A stretch of 64,000 nt of DNA from assembly GCA_944474755.1 (NCBI GenBank), contig OX104113.1, positions 69,027,944-69,091,943 on the forward strand, given 5' to 3'. Below the pieces are notes generated by a model. It had not been told where the DNA came from. It searched no databases and saw nothing but the letters and a program-made list of their open reading frames with translations. A program made the translations under genes and the position numbers. The number at the start of each line of letters is the position of its first letter. Position 1 is the first letter of the stretch. Source of the DNA: Limnoperna fortunei (Eukaryota; Mollusca; Bivalvia; Mytilida; Modiolidae). Shown here one piece after another: positions 61,101 through 64,000 of the stretch.

Positions 61101-62115
61101 TTACACATGGATGAAACAGTTACCAATATGATAAAATCTATTTATTTTTCATATTGTATGGTATGCAGATTTACAAAGGAGATTTGAAAAAAAATTAAGA
61201 AAAGCTTTTGTTTAATTACAATAAATAATATAAAAAGGATATTTAAGTTGAACTCTTTACTTTTTTGAAATTAAAAAAAGTGGGATTGTTTTGAAATATT
61301 GTTAAAAGAATGGCTGTTATTTTATTTTAAACTTGTATCTCTTGGGAGTTGAGGGATTTAAAAATTATAATTTCTTAATATTTAATGTGTATCATAATGA
61401 GTATCCAGTATTTATTCTGAATGGTCTAACAGAGCTCTCAAGAAGCATTTGTTGAAAAAGAGAAATTGTTAATTTTGAATGATTTATTTTAATTAGAAAT
61501 ATAAATTTATATTTAATTTTGTGAATGTGTAATTTATATGCATTTTAATTTGTATGATAATTTATATTTTATTTGCCATTATTACTTTGTTGGTGAATGA
61601 GTACATTCAGTGCTTTTTATTTTGAAAGAATTATGAAGGGATGAGTGATTTAAAATGTTTGTTTTGTGTTTGTTTAATAATTTTTTCATATATGTATGAT
61701 TGGCCCAGTGTTAAGGGAATTAAAATTTAATGTAAAATTTGTGGCAGTGATGTACAGCTGTATATGTCAGTTACTCTAGAAATTTAAATTTATGGTAAAA
61801 CCTCCAAACGTTTGAGTCATTAGTGTTCAGCTTGATTTGTATATCTCAATGTGTATTGTATGTGGCACATTGTATTTTGTTGATTATATATATCAAATTA
61901 CAAAGAAATAAAAATCGTGTAACACTTTAAAATAAGAAAAACTGAGAAATAAACAAGAGGTACTACTATAGAGTTTTATCTATGATACACTGGCTGGAAA
62001 ATAAATATTAATCATGAATAAATGAATATATTGTTTAGATGGATACAAGATGAATGTCTAACACTTTAACACAAACATTTTGTATATTCTCAATAAACAT
62101 AATACTTAGTTTCTT
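58172..62115 (+). other. WDR26: Probable WDR26 3' UTR
   Basis: AT-rich, free of recognisable repeats for almost 4 kb, unlike the introns. AATAAA-type signals occur near 59089, 60159, 61910 and 62093. The last is followed by a T/GT-rich stretch and would give a UTR of about 3.9 kb. The true cleavage site is not determined by sequence alone. A small hairpin lies at 60597-60662 ('atgcattttc'/'gaaaatgcat'). Confidence 0.45.
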
Positions 62116-62637
62116 GAGTTGTGTTTATTGTCGCATCTTGGAATTAGTAAGAGAAGCCAGTTTTTTTTGTTGGTTGGTTATCTTCAATATGTGAATATAA
62201 ACATCAATTGAATAGGGGTGTTTTGCCACCAAATTCTTGTAAATTTATCTTGAAAGGAAGTTTCAGTTGACAAGAAAAATACCTGGTATAATTGGTCACT
62301 AGAATACACTATACATGAGTAGAAGTAGTTTAATGAAAGTCATACGAAACCATATTTTTATAGTCACCAGCTGTAACAAGTCAGGCCACAATCACATGAA
62401 ACACAAGTTAAAATAAAGGAAAAGCTAAAATAATATATAAGAAAGCAAAATTAAGATGAACATGCAACACTATTCTCTAAGGACAATTCAATTTCTTAAG
62501 AATTGGTAATCCATTAAATGGTTATTTATACCCCTTGAAAGCCACCAAATACACCTAAAAAATTTGTGGTATTATTTATACTTGTTAAAAGAGGTTACAG
62601 GAACTTTATTTTGAAAATGTCATTTTGCTTGTAATTG

Positions 62638-62885
62638 CTCACCTGGAACACAAATGACTTGAAGTCTTCGAGCTGTCTTTAAATTTCTGCAATTTACAAT
62701 TTAGTCAAGCTGTTGAAGCTTTTAAGTTACTGGGCAAAAACTAAAAATTTCACAAATTTTGATAACTCCTATGAGTTGCCATCAGACAATTTCTTAAAAA
62801 TTGAATGATTTGTTGGCCTTGTCCTTCAAATTAATTAAGTAATTTACAGTTATAGACTTTTATTATTATAACACAAAACTGATTT
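62638..62885 (-). repeat. AGCTCACCT-family fragment, minus strand
   Basis: Starts 'attgctcacctggaacacaaatgactt' (inverse of the family's 3' end) and continues with 'cactgggcaaaaac'- and 'ataactcctatgagttgcca'-like modules. Confidence 0.65.
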
Positions 62886-62955
62886 TTATGCCTCCACGAT
62901 GACATGTCGGGGGGCATTAAGTTTTACTCATGTTTTACTCATGTCCGTCTGTGGT
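62886..62955 (+). repeat. Truncated head of the 'tatgcccc' repeat family
   Basis: 'tatgcctccacgatgacatgtcggggggcattaagttttactcatg' matches the start of the repeat at 56252, then ends abruptly. Confidence 0.75.
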
Positions 62956-63269
62956 CCAGGTGAGCTGAAAATTGTAAAAAGTCTGAAATGGCAGAGTTGC
63001 AAAGCCTGTGTCTAAATAAACAACAAATGTTTTGCAATTTGTTGAAAGAAGGTTTAGGGTTTGCATAAAAAAAAGTAGAAGTTGGTTACACAAAAACTGG
63101 TACCATCTATGAAAAATATTTAAATTTCCATGTCTACAAAAAAATGGGAAAACATTCGTTGTACCATTTTATGAGATGTAGACTAAAACTTCATTATGGT
63201 GATGTTTCATTAATCTTGAGTTAAAATCTGTGAGAGATTTCACATTTGTAATAATTGCTGAAAAATGAC

Positions 63270-64000
63270 TAGGTTCCCATGAGCCTCTAAAAGTTCACCT
63301 GGAACACAAATGACTTAAACAATATTTAAATTTTTGCAATTTACAGTTGCAGTCTAGTTTTTACAGATTGTAATTTACTGGGCAAAAACTAAACATTTCT
63401 TCAAAAATTGAGGTCAATTACAATAACTCCTATAAGGTGCCATCAGAAAATTTCTGAAAATCAAATGATTAAATTAGCCTTGTCGTATAAGTTAATTTAG
63501 TTATTTACAGTTTTACTCTTGGTGTTATAGACTTTATAACACAAAAACTGATTTTGTCCAAATTTGTTTTTAAAGGGCTATAACTCCTTTAAAAAGTCAT
63601 CTCACAATTTTGGACTAAGGAATAATTTATAGGCATTGCTTTGCTGATCGTTAGTGCAATTAACAACTAGCTGTTATGGCATTTAAGTTACAGGGCAAAA
63701 AACTACAAATTTCACGAAAAATTTTCTTTAAAGGGCAAAAATTCATATAAAGCATCATCTGACAATTTTAGACCAATAAAATGAACTTTAGAACCTGTAT
63801 TGCTGATCATTTTTGCACTCTAGCTGTTATAGGTTTAAGGTTACAGGACAAAAATGGAAACTTTCATAAGAAATCATTAAAGGGCAATAACTCTTAAAAG
63901 GAAACATCTGACAATCAGACCAATAAACTGAATTAAGGTCTTGTATTGCTGATCATTTTTGCAATTTACAGTTTCACTCTAGTTGTTACAGTTTTTATGT
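63270..64000 (-). repeat. AGCTCACCT-family copy, minus strand, runs off the window
   Basis: Starts 'aggttcccatgagcctctaaaagttcacctgg' (inverse end) and continues in repeated modules of about 120-180 bp ('gggcaataactc', 'gctgatcatttttgcaattta', 'cagtttcactctag'). Confidence 0.75.

Overview
The window looks like nuclear DNA of a bivalve mollusc. It is AT-rich, its genes have many exons with GT-AG introns, and it is dense in repeat families that I know from bivalve genomes: the AGCTCACCTG...CAGGTGAGC family, the 'tatgccccc...gcgggggca' family with 167-bp monomers, tRNA-derived SINEs, and Penelope-like and LINE remnants. The species cannot be fixed from this sequence. There is one 200-bp assembly gap (19030-19229).

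Layout. (1) 1-5462, + strand: the last four exons of a gene that enters from the left edge. They splice in phase, but I do not recognise the protein. (2) 5463-25200: an intergenic region filled with transposons. Its centrepiece is a 7.6-kb Mutator-like (MULE) element at 9571-17165 with 306/307-bp terminal inverted repeats and a 10-bp target duplication. It carries the C-terminal part of a transposase, a frameshifted SGNH-hydrolase-like ORF, two tandem arrays and a later LINE insertion. Around it lie a CAAAACGCCCC-ended MITE with a long internal hairpin, a decayed Penelope-like element (about 18.6-21.8 kb) and a decayed LINE on the minus strand (about 22.6-24.5 kb). (3) 25287-58171, + strand: the complete WDR26 gene, 14 coding exons that join in phase to 570 codons plus stop. 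It encodes the LisH-CTLH-WD40 subunit of the CTLH/GID E3 ubiquitin ligase. A probable 3' UTR runs on towards 62.1 kb.

The WDR26 introns hold most of the rest. Intron 3 contains a sense-oriented Ty3/gypsy LTR retrotransposon (30499-39054) whose two LTRs read as identical. Its 3' LTR is split by a 1.2-kb inverted-repeat transposon. Intron 6 contains a minisatellite whose 53-bp unit is a copy of the exon 6/intron 6 junction, including the 5' splice site, so the array presents a series of decoy donors downstream of the real one. A pogo-like MITE has landed inside that array. Exon 7 is flanked by diverged direct duplications. Intron 5 appears to use a GC donor. A SINE sits 38 bp upstream of exon 2, next to the likely branch point.

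No operon logic applies. The two host genes are separate transcription units in the same direction, and everything else is mobile or formerly mobile DNA. All homology calls rest on motif recognition and on my own reading of the sequence. No database search was run.
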